From Moniliophthora roreri (taxonomy: Eukaryota; Basidiomycota; Agaricomycetes; Agaricales; Marasmiaceae), in contig LATX02000177.1 of assembly GCA_001466705.2 (NCBI GenBank), forward strand, positions 186,001-250,000: 64,000 nt of DNA, read 5' to 3'. Numbering within the stretch: the stretch's first letter is position 1; the number at the start of each line of letters is the position of its first letter. Under the pieces are notes generated by a model. That model was not told the DNA's origin. It saw only the letters and a list, made by a program, of their open reading frames with translations, and searched no databases. Positions 1 to 10,497 of this stretch are shown here, piece after piece. The position numbers and the translations under genes are program-made.

Positions 1-462
1 CACTTATAGAAGCCTCTATTGTGGGTTTTGGTGTGTGTTTTGTGTGTGTGGGTTTTGTAGCTGTGTTTAGTTGCAGAAGCCCTGTTTAGAGAGCTTTTAG
101 AAGTGAAGATAGCATGTAGCTGTCTTTTAAAGAAGATAGAGTTCCTGCCTCTTCATTTGGAGCCCACTGCAAGGGGTGGATTTTCAATTGAAAAGCTTAC
201 AAAACTGATCATAACAACTTGATTCACAATCTATCAATTGTGGATTGTTCTGGTTGCAGCTCAAACATGAGCAAGTAACCTATGCAGCATAAAAGCCTTT
301 ATAAAACTGAAAACTAATTGAAAGATTCCTGTTACCAGGCAAGTGAGAGCAGATGCATGGAGTCCATCTCCTTTACTGCAGCTCAGACACAACACTTGAG
401 AGGTTGTCTGTCAGAGCAGGGAACTAGTAGATAGACAAGGACCTACAGTGAGTCAAAGGTCC
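1..462 (+). other. Non-coding leader before gag-like gene
   Basis: No coding region is visible here. The first 60 bases are GT-rich (repeated TGTGTG runs), followed by ordinary AT-rich sequence with a TATA-like stretch near 290-310. The position directly upstream of a gag-like reading frame suggests the 5' untranslated region or LTR end of that retroelement, but no LTR boundary or second LTR copy is visible, so this is inference. Confidence 0.35.
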
Positions 463-2048
463 ATGGCCAATTCAACTGAAGTTGAAAGAGGTCATAATCC
501 ACAAGCAAACTGTGGCGTCCTAAGGACAACTCCTTCACAGCACGTGTATCGTTCCAAGTCTAGAACACCCAACTCTGAAGAAGGCAGCACAGTTGCCGAC
601 AATGTGTCAGAACTCTCTGGTCTAGAAGAGGATCTTCGATTAGAGAGGTTTTCATTCAATGATTTTATTAGATTGTTTGGTCAACACTACAGTCCTGAAA
701 GGGATTCAGATACTGAAGTAGTGGAAACACTACTTGCAAACTTAACCTTATGCCTAGACGTTTCACAAGAACATCTTGAAAACAATTTTAATTTTGATCA
801 AAACCCTGAACCTAACCAAAACCCTATAAACTGTCAAAACAATAAAATGGCTGATTCTGGAAACAGTGGCATTGCTAGGAACACCATGGCTCAAGTAAAG
901 GCCATGTTAAACAACAGTAGCCTGCCCAAGAAGACTAAGACCACCCCATCTTGGAAGTGTGAAGAACCAAGTTAGTACTGTGGCTAGATGATCTAGATGC
1001 AATTTTTGAAACAGCCAATATTACAAACGGTTGGGTGAAGATTCAGAAAGCGCTAGAATGGATGGAATACACCACCAAAAATGAAATGTCCAGACTAGAG
1101 TTGGCAAAGAAGTCCCACTTAGAAGCCAATTGGGAGGAGTTTAAAAAAGATTTAACTGCTTGCTTCCCCAAAGCAGTGGCAGACTATGAAGGATCTAGAG
1201 ACAAGTTGGAAAGAATAGTCTTGAAATATAAACTCATTCCCATGGACGGGTTGAATAAAGCTCTTGCATTCAACAGGGCTTTTAAGATTGAGGTACAGAA
1301 GCTGTTATCAGCAAAACCAAACCCATTGATCTCCAACGCAGAAGCAGTCAAGTTATATGTGACAGCTTTTGAAAAGAGGCTAATGCGTAAAGCTTTGAGC
1401 GAGGCAAGAAGAGTGTGCGTGCCAGATCTACAGGGACAAAGGAGAGATGATGTGTTCAAACTAGATGAATTAATACAAGCTGTCAAGTCTGTTATGTATG
1501 CTGGAGCAGTCTTGTATATGTCGGAAGATGAGGAGTTTGAGACAGCTCCATGGAACAACAAATGCAGATGACAAGTCTTCAATCCAAAAGGTGTGATAAA
1601 CACAGCACCCACAGTAGGACCAATTCTGCCACAGCATGTAGTCAAACAGGACATGAACAACTGTCAGTTCCAGCAGGACCTAGTGAAAAGAGGTATCTTA
1701 GTAACTAGACCAGGCATGTGGGGCTTTGTATTCAAGGATGGCTCTTATGTCCCAAAAGGAGACGAAAAAGAAACTCAAAAGGAAAAGATGCTGAAATACA
1801 TTAACAAGCGAGGATGGGAATTTCCAATAGCTTCGGTCCATATGCAGTTTGCTACTGAAGAAGAAGATGAGTTCACAGACAGATATGAAGATATGAAACA
1901 AGGAGCTGGAGACCCTGGCAAAGACTACGCAGTGCTAAGACAGCAAGGTGAAGCACAAGGAGAACACATCAAGAAGCTAGAGGAGACAGTACAATACTTG
2001 ATCTCCAAGCTCAATAGTATGGAAGCTACAGCGAGGTTGGGAAACTAG
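463..2048 (+). pseudogene. Gag-like polyprotein of a Ty3/gypsy-type element, broken
   Basis: An open frame starts at ATG 463 (an upstream GTG at 448 is in frame) and runs to a stop at 973-975. The homologous reading then resumes in another frame near 960, giving WLDDLDAIFETANITNGWV and continuing through 1035-1571. An in-frame TGA at 1569-1571 interrupts it and the same frame continues to 2048. The middle part is helical and charged (EWMEYTTKNEMSRLEL onward), and the segment around 1690-1830 (GMWGFVFKDGSYVPKGDE) resembles the post-capsid part of some fungal retroelement gag proteins. No CCHC knuckle is seen. The product would be a capsid precursor. One frameshift and one nonsense codon make it a relic. 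The assignment rests on overall character and the neighbouring 3615-4541 frame, so it is moderate. Confidence 0.45.
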
Positions 2049-3374
2049 AGAGTNTTGCAAACTTAACCTTATGCCTAGACGTTTCACAAGAACATCTTGA
2101 AAACAATTTTAATTTTGATCAAAACCCTGAACCTAACCAAAACCCTATAAACTGTCAAAACAATAAAATGGCTGATTCTGGAAACAGTGGCATTGCTAGG
2201 AACACCATGGCTCAAGTAAAGGCCATGTTAAACAACAGTAGCCTGCCCAAGAAGACTAAGACCACCCCATCTTGGAAGTGTGAAGAACCAAGTTAGTACT
2301 GTGGCTAGATGATCTAGATGCAATTTTTGAAACAGCCAATATTACAAACGGTTGGGTGAAGATTCAGAAAGCGCTAGAATGGATGGAATACACCACCAAA
2401 AATGAAATGTCCAGACTAGAGTTGGCAAAGAAGTCCCACTTAGAAGCCAATTGGGAGGAGTTTAAAAAAGATTTAACTGCTTGCTTCCCCAAAGCAGTGG
2501 CAGACTATGAAGGATCTAGAGACAAGTTGGAAAGAATAGTCTTGAAATATAAACTCATTCCCATGGACGGGTTGAATAAAGCTCTTGCATTCAACAGGGC
2601 TTTTAAGATTGAGGTACAGAAGCTGTTATCAGCAAAACCAAACCCATTGATCTCCAACGCAGAAGCAGTCAAGTTATATGTGACAGCTTTTGAAAAGAGG
2701 CTAATGCGTAAAGCTTTGAGCGAGGCAAGAAGAGTGTGCGTGCCAGATCTACAGGGACAAAGGAGAGATGATGTGTTCAAACTAGATGAATTAATACAAG
2801 CTGTCAAGTCTGTTATGTATGCTGGAGCAGTCTTGTATATGTCGGAAGATGAGGAGTTTGAGACAGCTCCATGGAACAACAAATGCAGATGACAAGTCTT
2901 CAATCCAAAAGGTGTGATAAACACAGCACCCACAGTAGGACCAATTCTGCCACAGCATGTAGTCAAACAGGACATGAACAACTGTCAGTTCCAGCAGGAC
3001 CTAGTGAAAAGAGGTATCTTAGTAACTAGACCAGGCATGTGGGGCTTTGTATTCAAGGATGGCTCTTATGTCCCAAAAGGAGACGAAAAAGAAACTCAAA
3101 AGGAAAAGATGCTGAAATACATTAACAAGCGAGGATGGGAATTTCCAATAGCTTCGGTCCATATGCAGTTTGCTACTGAAGAAGAAGATGAGTTCACAGA
3201 CAGATATGAAGATATGAAACAAGGAGCTGGAGACCCTGGCAAAGACTACGCAGTGCTAAGACAGCAAGGTGAAGCACAAGGAGAACACATCAAGAAGCTA
3301 GAGGAGACAGTACAATACTTGATCTCCAAGCTCAATAGTATGGAAGCTACAGCGAGGTTGGGAAACTAGAGAGT
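734..3374 (+). repeat. Direct tandem duplication of 1320 bp around N at 2054
   Basis: Bases 734-2053 recur at 2055-3374 with a constant offset of 1321. The single N at 2054 is exactly the junction. Both copies carry the same frameshift and the same TGA, and I found no difference by eye. A perfect repeat ending exactly at an N most simply reflects an unrecognised contig overlap rather than biology. Confidence 0.9.
2055..3369 (+). pseudogene. Second copy of gag-like segment (probable assembly duplicate)
   Basis: This repeats the gag-like reading from within its first exon-like block to the stop at 3367-3369, including the frames at 2356-2892 and 2914-3369, with the same frameshift and TGA as the first copy. 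It lacks the N-terminal part seen at 463-733. It should not be counted as an independent gene. Confidence 0.7.
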
Positions 3375-3635
3375 CCGAGGAATGGGTGTGGGTCAGCACA
3401 GCCTACAGTTGCAGCAAAAAGTAATGCAATTCCATATTGGGAAATTGGTTCCCATCTGCCTAGGAGTGAGATTCATCCCAGAAAAAGTCTGACACAGATT
3501 GATTTCCATGTGGTTTTTTTAACTGTTTTGGGAAGCTGAGGCTCAGAATGTATGAACTCATTTGAAAAATGAGAAAAATGGACAATTGTATTAAAAGTCT
3601 TTGTCGAACTTCCAGTGATTTTGGCAGGTGTGAGA

Positions 3636-4541
3636 ATGATTTACTATTTTTGGGATTGCATTACTTTTTGCCATGACTGTATAGCAGTGGCAAACACCCA
3701 AGAGGAACAAGAACGACCTGCTACATGTACCAATACCTGGAGCAAGAAGAATAAAAGCATACCTACAAATGAAGAAAATATTAAACAAAAGAAAAATACT
3801 AAAGAAGATAGTGTGAACTATGCTTTAAATACCAAAACTCCTGCAGCAAAAGCAGTACCAGTGGTAGAGATACCTAGCCTCTCCACGGCCGAGAAGAAGA
3901 AATATGTTGCTCCTCATAGGAGAGAAAAGCAAGTAAAGAATAGCGATCACAGCAGCAAACACAGTCCAAAGAAAGCTGATGAGACAGAAGAGTCAAAAAG
4001 AGATGTATGCAGGACACAAGAAGATGGTGAAGCAAGGAGAGCTTTGAGTGGTGTGAAACCAATAGACACTGTGCCGTTTAAGCCACCTCCACCAGCTAGC
4101 AAGTTCCCAGAAGAGCATATATCAAATAAGCCTAAACCTGTTCAGCAAAAAGAGGATAATTCAAATAGGCGACCTCTAGACGGCAGTCTTTATTTGAACC
4201 TGGAGGATGTGATAGCAGCTCGAATTGCTAAAGAGACTCTTAACATGCCGTTGGGAGATCTTTGCACTTTACAACCCAAACTAATCAAAGCACTGGATAG
4301 ACAAACTAAGAATCAAGTATTAGCCATGTCTAAATTAAAAGGAAGTGTGGAATCTGATCAGACAAAGCATCTGTCGGAAGAAGCTGTGTTATTGGCCATA
4401 GAGGAAGTAAAAGAAGTATTTGTCAATATTGACGAAATACATACTTTGGAAATGTTCAAAGTTTCAGTCGAAGAAGTAAGTTTTTCGCAAAAAACACTGA
4501 CAACTGTCAGAAACTGTTTTACAAAAAAGACCGATAACTAG
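3636..4541 (+). pseudogene. Gag/pre-protease segment of the same element, DUF4100-like
   Basis: An open frame of about 300 residues from ATG 3636 (an in-frame GTG lies at 3615) is rich in Lys, Glu and Ser in its first half (YVAPHRREKQVKNSD). It then has an ordered part around residues 190-230 (PLDGSLYLNLEDVIAARIAK) that resembles the DUF4100-type region between gag and protease in basidiomycete gypsy elements. It lies downstream of the gag-like frames on the same strand, so it is probably the same polyprotein. It ends inside an inverted-repeat arm (from about 4466) and no protease or reverse transcriptase follows, so the element is 3'-truncated. The domain call is from memory of the family. 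Confidence 0.4.
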
Positions 4542-4895
4542 ACCGACAACTTTTTTCTTAGAAAAGAGACACATTTTAGTGACCATGTGAGAATACTTTA
4601 AAAGCATTATGTAAGCTATATATATTTCAACTTGCCTTAGCTGGGGCTATATAATGGTACTAAAAATAATGTTATCTGACATTATTTGATATAGTAATGC
4701 TGTAATATGCACTACTAGATACATACTGGACTATATTGGAGCATGCTGGAGAGGCTGTCATATAGGTAATTTGGATCAGTATGTTCTGTTATATTATAGA
4801 ATGCCTTTCCTGTGATTTTGAAAGCATAATTATGTTAAAAGTAGCACAATAAATAGGTAAACAACCTGTATGTGCAGGATATAGTATTGATACTA
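4466..4895 (+). repeat. Left arm of inverted repeat around N at 4971
   Basis: The sequence from CGAAGAAGTAAG through GCAGGATATAGTATTGATACT is repeated in inverted form at 4972-5399. By eye the arms differ at only about seven positions in 430, several of them C/T or G/A. The left arm overlaps the 3' end of the gag-like frame. About 75 bp including the N separate the arms. The outer flanks differ (gag-like gene versus element A), so the arms are copies of one repeat family. Confidence 0.8.
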
Positions 4896-4971
4896 TTCAT
4901 ATGAATTTTCCTGATGACCAATCTTTCACCTTTATAGTCTTATATACTTATAAAGCCCATTCCTACTCTGN

Positions 4972-5399
4972 AGTATCAATACTATATCCTGCACATACAG
5001 GTTGTTTACCTATTTATTGTGCTACTTTTAACATAATTATGCTTTCAAAATCACAGGAAAGGCATTCTATAATATAACAGAACATACTGATCCAAATTAC
5101 CTATATGACAGCCTCTCCAGCATGCTCCAATATAGTCCAGTATGTATCTAGTAGTGCATATTACAGCATTACTATATCAAATAATGTCAGATAACATTAT
5201 TTTTAGTACCATTATATAGCCCCAGCTAAGGCAAGTTGAAATATATATAGCTTACATAATGCTTTTAAACTATTCTCACATGGTCACTAAAATGTGCCTC
5301 TTTTCTAAGAAAAAAGTTGTCGGTCTAGTTATTGGTCTTTTTTATAAAACAGTTTCTGACAGTTGTCAGTGTTTTTTGCCAAAACCTTACTTCTTCAAC
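4972..5399 (-). repeat. Right arm of inverted repeat
   Basis: Reverse complement of 4466-4895. Its outer end abuts the reverse-transcriptase fragment of element A at 5400, where the RT reading stops matching after the LPL motif. This is either an insertion breakpoint or a contig misjoin. The small divergence between arms argues against a simple self-overlap artefact, although the N at the centre means the real arrangement is uncertain. Confidence 0.75.
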
Positions 5400-5773
5400 T
5401 GCAATATCAGAGGGAGAGGGTAGGCGTTCTTTATGGTTCCTTTGTTTAACTCTCGATAGTCTTGGGTGGGTCTCAACGCTCCTTTCTCTTTTTTTGCAAC
5501 AAAGAAGAATGGGGAAGCCATCAGAGATTTGGACTTTCAGATGTAACCTTTTCGTAAGTTCTCCTCTAGGAACTTGTCCTGTTCCTTCTGTTCAGCTGGG
5601 CTTAACGGGTAGAGTTTGCAATTTCGGGGTACAAAGTCTGATTTCAGTTCGATGGCATGGTTGTAAGACTAGGAGGGTGGAAACTGCTCTGCTTTCCTCT
5701 TTTCAAAGTGGTCTTGATATCCTTGGAGATAAGAAGGGATTAATTCATCTATCTCCTTCTTAACTTCTTGTTG
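5400..5773 (-). pseudogene. Reverse transcriptase N-terminus of element A
   Basis: On the minus strand the translation gives [20 protein letters not shown], then [11 protein letters not shown], a [20 protein letters not shown] and DYRELN, after which sequence identity is lost at 5400. This is the conserved linker and first RT motifs of chromovirus pol, aligning with element D around 37860-38100. The TGA after GYI replaces an Arg codon in D. A small frame disturbance near 5500 is likely. The catalytic YMDD part is absent. Confidence 0.75.
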
Positions 5774-6289
5774 CTAATGTGCTAGCTTCTGCAATGCCAT
5801 GATCTTTGCTCCAATCAACACCTCTGCAGGAGTGCGATCGAGAATGCCGGTGAACCTTCTGATCCGTATTTTCCTTTTCAGCAAGAACTGTACTTCTCCA
5901 ATCTCCCAGTCAATCTGGGGGTTATGATAACGAAGCCAGGAGAGTCCCAAGATGATGCTTTCATCCCCAATCCCTGATATTATAAAGTTCTCTCTGAATT
6001 CTTTTCCTGCTATCTTGAATTCAAGTTCCACCATGTGAGATATCCAGGCAGTTTTGTTTGGTGTTCCATCTACGTTGAATACTTTGATCTTTTCAGGGAG
6101 TTGAATCCATTTCTTCTCTAGTTTCCTTGCTAGAGCCGTACTAATGAACCTTCCTCCAGCTCCTGAATCTAATAGAGCTTGTGTTTTGATGATTTCAGTT
6201 CCCACTTTGTACTGAACAGGAATGTGCATAGAATTTCGGTCCATTCTAGCTAGTACAAAGTGTGAAATGATTACAGGCAGTGGAGACAT
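5774..6289 (-). CDS. Retropepsin (protease) domain of element A pol
   Basis: The 171-residue frame begins at ATG 6289, but it is more likely entered by -1 frameshifting from gag just upstream (slippery site at 6316-6310). It contains the aspartic protease active site LLDSGAGGRFIS near residue 40 and the flap/C-terminal hallmark IILGLSWLRYHNPQIDW near residue 115. The enzyme would cleave the Gag and Gag-Pol precursors inside virus-like particles. The active-site residues look intact, but the downstream RT is broken, so the gene is not functional as a unit. Confidence 0.85.
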   Translation of the reverse strand: MSPLPVIISHFVLARMDRNSMHIPVQYKVGTEIIKTQALLDSGAGGRFISTALARKLEKKWIQLPEKIKVFNVDGTPNKTAWISHMVELEFKIAGKEFRENFIISGIGDESIILGLSWLRYHNPQIDWEIGEVQFLLKRKIRIRRFTGILDRTPAEVLIGAKIMALQKLAH

Positions 6290-6306
6290 CGTCCTCTTCC
6301 GCCGTT

Positions 6307-6316
6307 TTAAAAACCC
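6307..6316 (-). promoter_or_regulatory. -1 ribosomal frameshift site GGGTTTT-TAA (element A)
   Basis: At the gag stop the minus strand reads G GGT TTT TAA, a canonical X XXY YYZ heptamer (6316-6310) followed at once by the terminator. The protease frame lies at -1. The same heptamer at the same place occurs in elements D, E and F. Confidence 0.7.
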
Positions 6317-7708
6317 TCCAGTTCCATAAGATCTATCAACGAGTTCTTTTCTTCTTCCGGCTGGTCGTTCACCAGCGCTTTAATCTTGGCATACTGTTCC
6401 TCTTTAGTCAGTTTCTTCAGCTCTTCTCTTTTCTTCTCATCCTTCTTCGGATTGTCCAGGCAGTCTCTGATCCAGTGACCCCCTTGGCCACAGCGGAAAC
6501 ATAATCCCTTTGCCATGTACTCTTTTCAGTCTATCTCCGAAATCTGTTTGATGGCAACTTCTCCCTTCTTTCGGAAGTTTCATTTCAATGTTCTTCCATT
6601 ATCTTCATCCCACGTCTTCCCATATTCCAAGGCCTATTTATAACTCTCATCAAAGAGGATTGCAGCATTCATCCAGTCCTTGATGTTGGTGGGCGTTCCT
6701 TCAGGTTGAGTCATGATGTTTAGAACCAGACTCTTAGGTAGTCCTCTTTTGAATGCTACAATCTGTGCTGCATTGTTATACCCAGTCTGTTTGGCCAGAT
6801 AGGAAAACTGGTAGGTGTACTCGTCTGCTCTTTCCTTCATCTTCAGGTCCCGAAGCTTCATCTGGGCTTCTAAAGCAGTGTCAAGGGGTTTGAAGGATGT
6901 TTTAAAATCTTCTACAAAGTCTACTCATGAGACCTTTTCTGCTTCTGGGTCGAATGCGAGTAAAAGATCTGTCTTGTTGTTCTTACAAAATTCTCCTGGA
7001 CTATCAGTCATGTAAGAAAGGAGGAAGAGTTTCTTCGATCGATCTGTAGTAAACACTTTGGAGTTAAGAGCAATGTACAGCAGTACCTCTCTAAGGAACT
7101 TTTTCGCATCTTTTCAATATCCCTCAAAAGCTCTCGGTAACACTGCTTTAATCTCCTTTTCAGCCGTTACCATCTGCACCAGTATGGTAGCACTAATCAC
7201 TGCTTCTTCAGGTTCTACCTTGGGCTTGCTTCCTGAGGGTTTCTTGTCTTCCAACATTTCTTCGATCTGAGGTTGTTTAGTCAATCTGAGGCTGTTCTTT
7301 AATGTGTGTAAGAGGCGTTGAAAGGGGTCCGATTCCTCTGCTGAGGTCGAGGAGGTATTCGATATATCGAGTTCGGGCTTCTTCGGTGTAGAAGGAAACA
7401 TTTCTTCTTTGGATCTGATCTCCCCTAAGCCAGTCGTGATGGATAACAGAGTCAAGGTTCTCCTTGTTTCGAGGTGCTCTTCTGGTGTCTCTGTTGGTAC
7501 TGGATTCGTTGGCAATGGCAACAGTGAGGGGGTCAATAATTCTCTGTGTGATGCCTGGGTTAATGGTGGGATCACTCGTCCACCTGGATTCGATATGGAT
7601 TGGGTTTGTAACCCACACTAGTGCTCTTCTGCCTCTGTGATGTCCTTCTTGATCTGGAATTCCGTCCGTGGTGGCATCTTGTTCTCCTAGATGATGCCTA
7701 AACCTCAA
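6307..7708 (-). pseudogene. Gag of element A with CCHC zinc knuckle
   Basis: Minus-strand pieces 7277-7708 and 7114-7575 (Ser/Thr/Pro-rich N-terminus, overlapping frames), 6634-6861 (capsid: MKLRDLKMKERADEYTYQFS, then FKRGLPKSLVLNIMTQPEG) and 6307-6516 form one gag with stops and frame changes. The last piece carries the nucleocapsid knuckle CFRCGQGGHWIRDC (CX2CX4HX4C). It ends LMELEGF followed by TAA at 6309-6307. In the capsid a TGA replaces a Trp found in element E (SWVDF). Closely related to the gag of element E. Confidence 0.8.
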
Positions 7709-7737
7709 TAGGTCAGCAATTGATCAGCTTGACCTTG

Positions 7738-8173
7738 TGTTACGTTACTTGCGCAGCAACATCAACTCAACTACTTATGAAAGGCAGAACCCTTCGCAAG
7801 CAGCTTCTCAAGTTCAAGTTAGAGTTCATTTAGCGGATGCTAAAGTTCAGAGGTCCTTCAATCAAGGTGTTGACACAAGTTTAGATTAACTAGGTCAAGC
7901 TGAGGACTTAGAGTCCTAGCTTGAGCACTTAAATATGTTACAACTCATCAGGTAATCTACATTGTCTAATTGTTCAATGATCACAGTGATGAAGTAATAA
8001 ATACCGACGAAGTCAGGATATGACACACATTCTGATAAGAAGAGGGAGGCTAGGAAGGTGTAATAAGTCTGATGTAGTAAGAAGCATAGACGTAGGAAGG
8101 AAAAGGGAGCTAGGAAGGTGTATGTGTCTGATCAGAATAAGAAGCATAGTAACAGGGTAGAGAAAACATAACA
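7738..8173 (-). repeat. 5' LTR of element A (436 bp)
   Basis: Bounded by TGTTA and TAACA inverted ends. On the minus strand it has TATTTAAG (7935-7928) and, 34 bp downstream, AGCTTGACCT (7901-7892), the presumed transcript 5' end. Directly inside the element, 2 bp from the LTR edge, the complement AGGTCAAGCT lies at 7735-7726. The layout matches the LTR pairs of elements D and E and the solo LTR at 27482. Confidence 0.85.
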
Positions 8174-8730
8174 GTTCCTCATCTTCAGTGCTATTTCCAC
8201 TGCTTTTCCCAGCCCACTGTTGAATATCTTCCTTATGTTCTTCCCATCCCCAATTTCTATGCTATTCTCTTCATAGTCATGCACTGCCTTGAATTGCTCC
8301 AGTAGTGGCTTTCCAAACAGTACTCTCCAACTCCCTCCACTATCAAACACCTCAAACATCCCTGTCACTTCAACCTCTTTGATTCGCACTTTTCCTGTCC
8401 AACTTGCCACTCCCGGTACCACTGCTCTGTTTGCAACTCAAAACCACTTTGTTGATGGTCCCCAACCACCAATCTTATCTTTCATTTCTTTGTACACCAC
8501 CTTATTGATGGCTGGTACCATTGCACCATTGTCTACTGATGCCCTTACAGTAGTCGTTCATTCATCATTGTCAACCAATTTGAAGTCTATTTTGAATGGT
8601 TTGCTTACACAGCTCGGGACTTGTACTGTTCAGATGTCTATGATTTCAATGGCATTGATTGACATCGAAGTCTGTACATCTGTGCAATTAGTCAAGAAAA
8701 TGTCCCTTGTTGGAGTCATATGGGTGCTGT
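8131..8730 (-). pseudogene. Protease region of element B (D-N-G-A type)
   Basis: Minus strand continuing from the element B gag. The reading gives TTTVRASVDNGAMVPAINKVVY and then FEVFDSGGSWRVLFGKPLLE, matching the retropepsin-like domain of a gypsy clade in which the usual D-S/T-G is replaced by D-N-G-A. There is one TGA between the halves. The reading runs out at about 8174, where the LTR of element A begins, so its RT is missing. Nothing of its pol is seen on the far side of element A. Confidence 0.65.
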
Positions 8731-10134
8731 CTAGTCCGTTGACCCTTCCTCTTTTCTCAAGCCCAACATGAAGCCTTTGAGTCTCTGACCCCCTTCGACT
8801 CCTACTGCATTCACCGATACTGCCCCCAACCTATTCACACCCAATTCTCTCTGCACAAATGCTCTCCATGCTCTTTCCTTTGTTCCGATTCTTGAGGTTA
8901 ATGTGCACATCATCCCTGGCCCATGACTCTTGTGCCCACATGTAAAGCATTCCCCCAAACCTGGTGGAAGTGTACCAGGTGCATATGGGAAGATCATGTT
9001 CTTGTTGAAATGAGTGTTACCCCATTTCATTCTGAAGGCCGACATGTTGTTAAGATATGCTGCTACACCCTCTTGGGTGCTTGGGTGTTGTTTGTATGCT
9101 GCAATGCTAGCATGTAGAGTGGTTTTCTGGGCATCATTGAGGATGGGTGGTTGTCGTGGATGATTGTAATTGAGGTTTCCTTGGCCTCCTCCAGTGGAAG
9201 AGAAGACTGTGGAGTCGTTGGATTTGTGCAGTGTCCTTGTGGTTCCTTGTCGACCCATGTTTGGAGCTGTTGGGTTTATTGATGTGGCTGCAAGTGATCT
9301 GCCTAACCTCTTGCTCAGTGTCTCTATGTGCTTTTCAATAGCCTGAATGCGATCCTCCACTGCCTTTTCCTCTTTGATGTATTTCTTGCTGATATCGGAG
9401 ATGGATTTAGTGAACTCTGTCCAGTCTTTGGCATTATCTGACACCTTGGACTTAATGATGCATGGTAGCTTCTCGTAGACACCAACTATGTCTGACGACA
9501 TGTTGGCTATTCCAGCTGCCTTAGCCACGTCAAGTAGCTGCCTGGCAAAGCATATGTGTGTCCATTTCCATGATGCCTCATGCCTCTTCCCCAACTCATC
9601 TACTGATATTGTCAATTCCAACAGCTCTCTTCTCTTCTCCGATGCTGATGGCGTTGCCACTGCTGCCGACTTGAAATCCTGCAGGAACCTTGTTTTGAAT
9701 TTGTTCCATCCTCCCTTCTTCACCTCATCTTCCAGTTCTTCGTACCAAATGTCCACTGTGCTTCCCACCTTCAAGAATAGATGTATTTTGTCTGTGTATT
9801 TTGCCTCCTCATACTGGCACAATGCCATCTCACCCTCTGCCTTACACAAGAAATTTTTCAAGTCCAACAGGTCGTCAAACTCCCCTGTATACTCCAAGTT
9901 TGTGTTCGCCATTGGAATGCATGGTGCTGCTTTGTTTGGTGTTTCTGGTGCTTTTGGTTGTGTGTCAGGTGTTTTTGTTGGTAATGGTATTGTGGACAGG
10001 ATTTGTGATGGTGGTCGTGACAGTGAGACTTGTAATCCCCGTGTTCTCGCTATCCAATCAACCCAAAAGCCTGTGAATCCAGGTATATCTGGTGCTATTG
10101 GTGTTGTAGGTTGTGGTTGGAACTGTGGTGACAT
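8731..10134 (-). CDS. Gag of element B, intact 467-residue frame
   Basis: This is the longest uninterrupted gag in the window. ATG at 10134 opens a Pro-rich N-terminus (PTTPIAPDIPGFTGFWVDWI), then a capsid-like helical region (NTNLEYTGEFDDLLDLKNFL; IWYEELEDEVKKGGWNKFKT), a coiled-coil stretch (KYIKEEKAVEDRIQAIEKHI) and near residue 400 a Cys/His motif CFTCGHKSHGPGMMC, a variant nucleocapsid knuckle. It ends on TGA or equivalent before the protease reading. It is CpG-rich compared with its neighbours, which fits a younger age. The family differs from elements A, D, E and F. Function would be capsid assembly and RNA packaging. Confidence 0.7.
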   Translation of the reverse strand: MSPQFQPQPTTPIAPDIPGFTGFWVDWIARTRGLQVSLSRPPSQILSTIPLPTKTPDTQPKAPETPNKAAPCIPMANTNLEYTGEFDDLLDLKNFLCKAEGEMALCQYEEAKYTDKIHLFLKVGSTVDIWYEELEDEVKKGGWNKFKTRFLQDFKSAAVATPSASEKRRELLELTISVDELGKRHEASWKWTHICFARQLLDVAKAAGIANMSSDIVGVYEKLPCIIKSKVSDNAKDWTEFTKSISDISKKYIKEEKAVEDRIQAIEKHIETLSKRLGRSLAATSINPTAPNMGRQGTTRTLHKSNDSTVFSSTGGGQGNLNYNHPRQPPILNDAQKTTLHASIAAYKQHPSTQEGVAAYLNNMSAFRMKWGNTHFNKNMIFPYAPGTLPPGLGECFTCGHKSHGPGMMCTLTSRIGTKERAWRAFVQRELGVNRLGAVSVNAVGVEGGQRLKGFMLGLRKEEGSTD

Positions 10135-10497
10135 TTGTTGTTTATCTCTGTCATTGGGAGTGTTTGAGAATATGAACGATGACTCCAGTGTCGAAATGGT
10201 GGAAATGGTAGTGGATGTGAAACACCCTCTACTGTCTTGTGGTTAACTCAGTCATAGTGCCAGACTCGTTGTGTGTGTGTGTACATGTACGTAGGTGCGT
10301 GTTTCATGGATGCTCGTCTTAGAGGTGCATGTGTGCTACAGCATTGTTCTGAATTGCGCTCTCATCACCAAGATGGAGTAGGTGGGATAGACATTGAAAT
10401 AGATAGCAAGTGATGATTGTTCTAATTCTGTATCTACACATGAAACACTGTAAAGTCCCTCAAAGCCCATGACAAACAGTACCAAACTCTATGATAT
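10135..10497. other. Presumed 5' leader of element B
   Basis: No gene seen. It contains a short (GT)n run near 10270-10282 and moderate GC content. It lies upstream of the minus-strand gag of B and ends where the gag of element C is cut off at about 10498, so it probably holds B leader or LTR sequence, but no LTR boundary was identified. Confidence 0.3.

Larger units (their letters stand above)
5400..8173 (-). mobile_element. Element A: 3'-truncated Ty3/gypsy retrotransposon
   Basis: Reading the minus strand: 5' LTR (8173-7738), self-priming-type primer site (7735-7726), gag (about 7708-6307), a -1 frameshift site, protease (6289-5774), and the beginning of reverse transcriptase (about 5773-5400). 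RT fingers, palm, RNase H, integrase and 3' LTR are missing because the sequence switches to the 4972-5399 repeat. The LTR sits directly against the gag-protease of element B, so A probably inserted into B. The outer flank at 8174 is GTTCC but no matching duplication is available. Several TGA codons occupy expected Arg positions. Confidence 0.85.

Noticed and set aside
2356..3369. Second gag-like gene as an independent tandem paralog.
   Set aside because: Identical including disabling mutations and separated by a single N, so a contig-overlap artefact is more likely.
5332..5763. Plus-strand open frame of 143 residues.
   Set aside because: It is the antisense of the RT start of element A, whose minus-strand translation has recognisable motifs.
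9488..10246. Plus-strand frame of 252 residues.
   Set aside because: Antisense shadow of the intact element B gag. Composition is Ser/Cys-rich without domain pattern.
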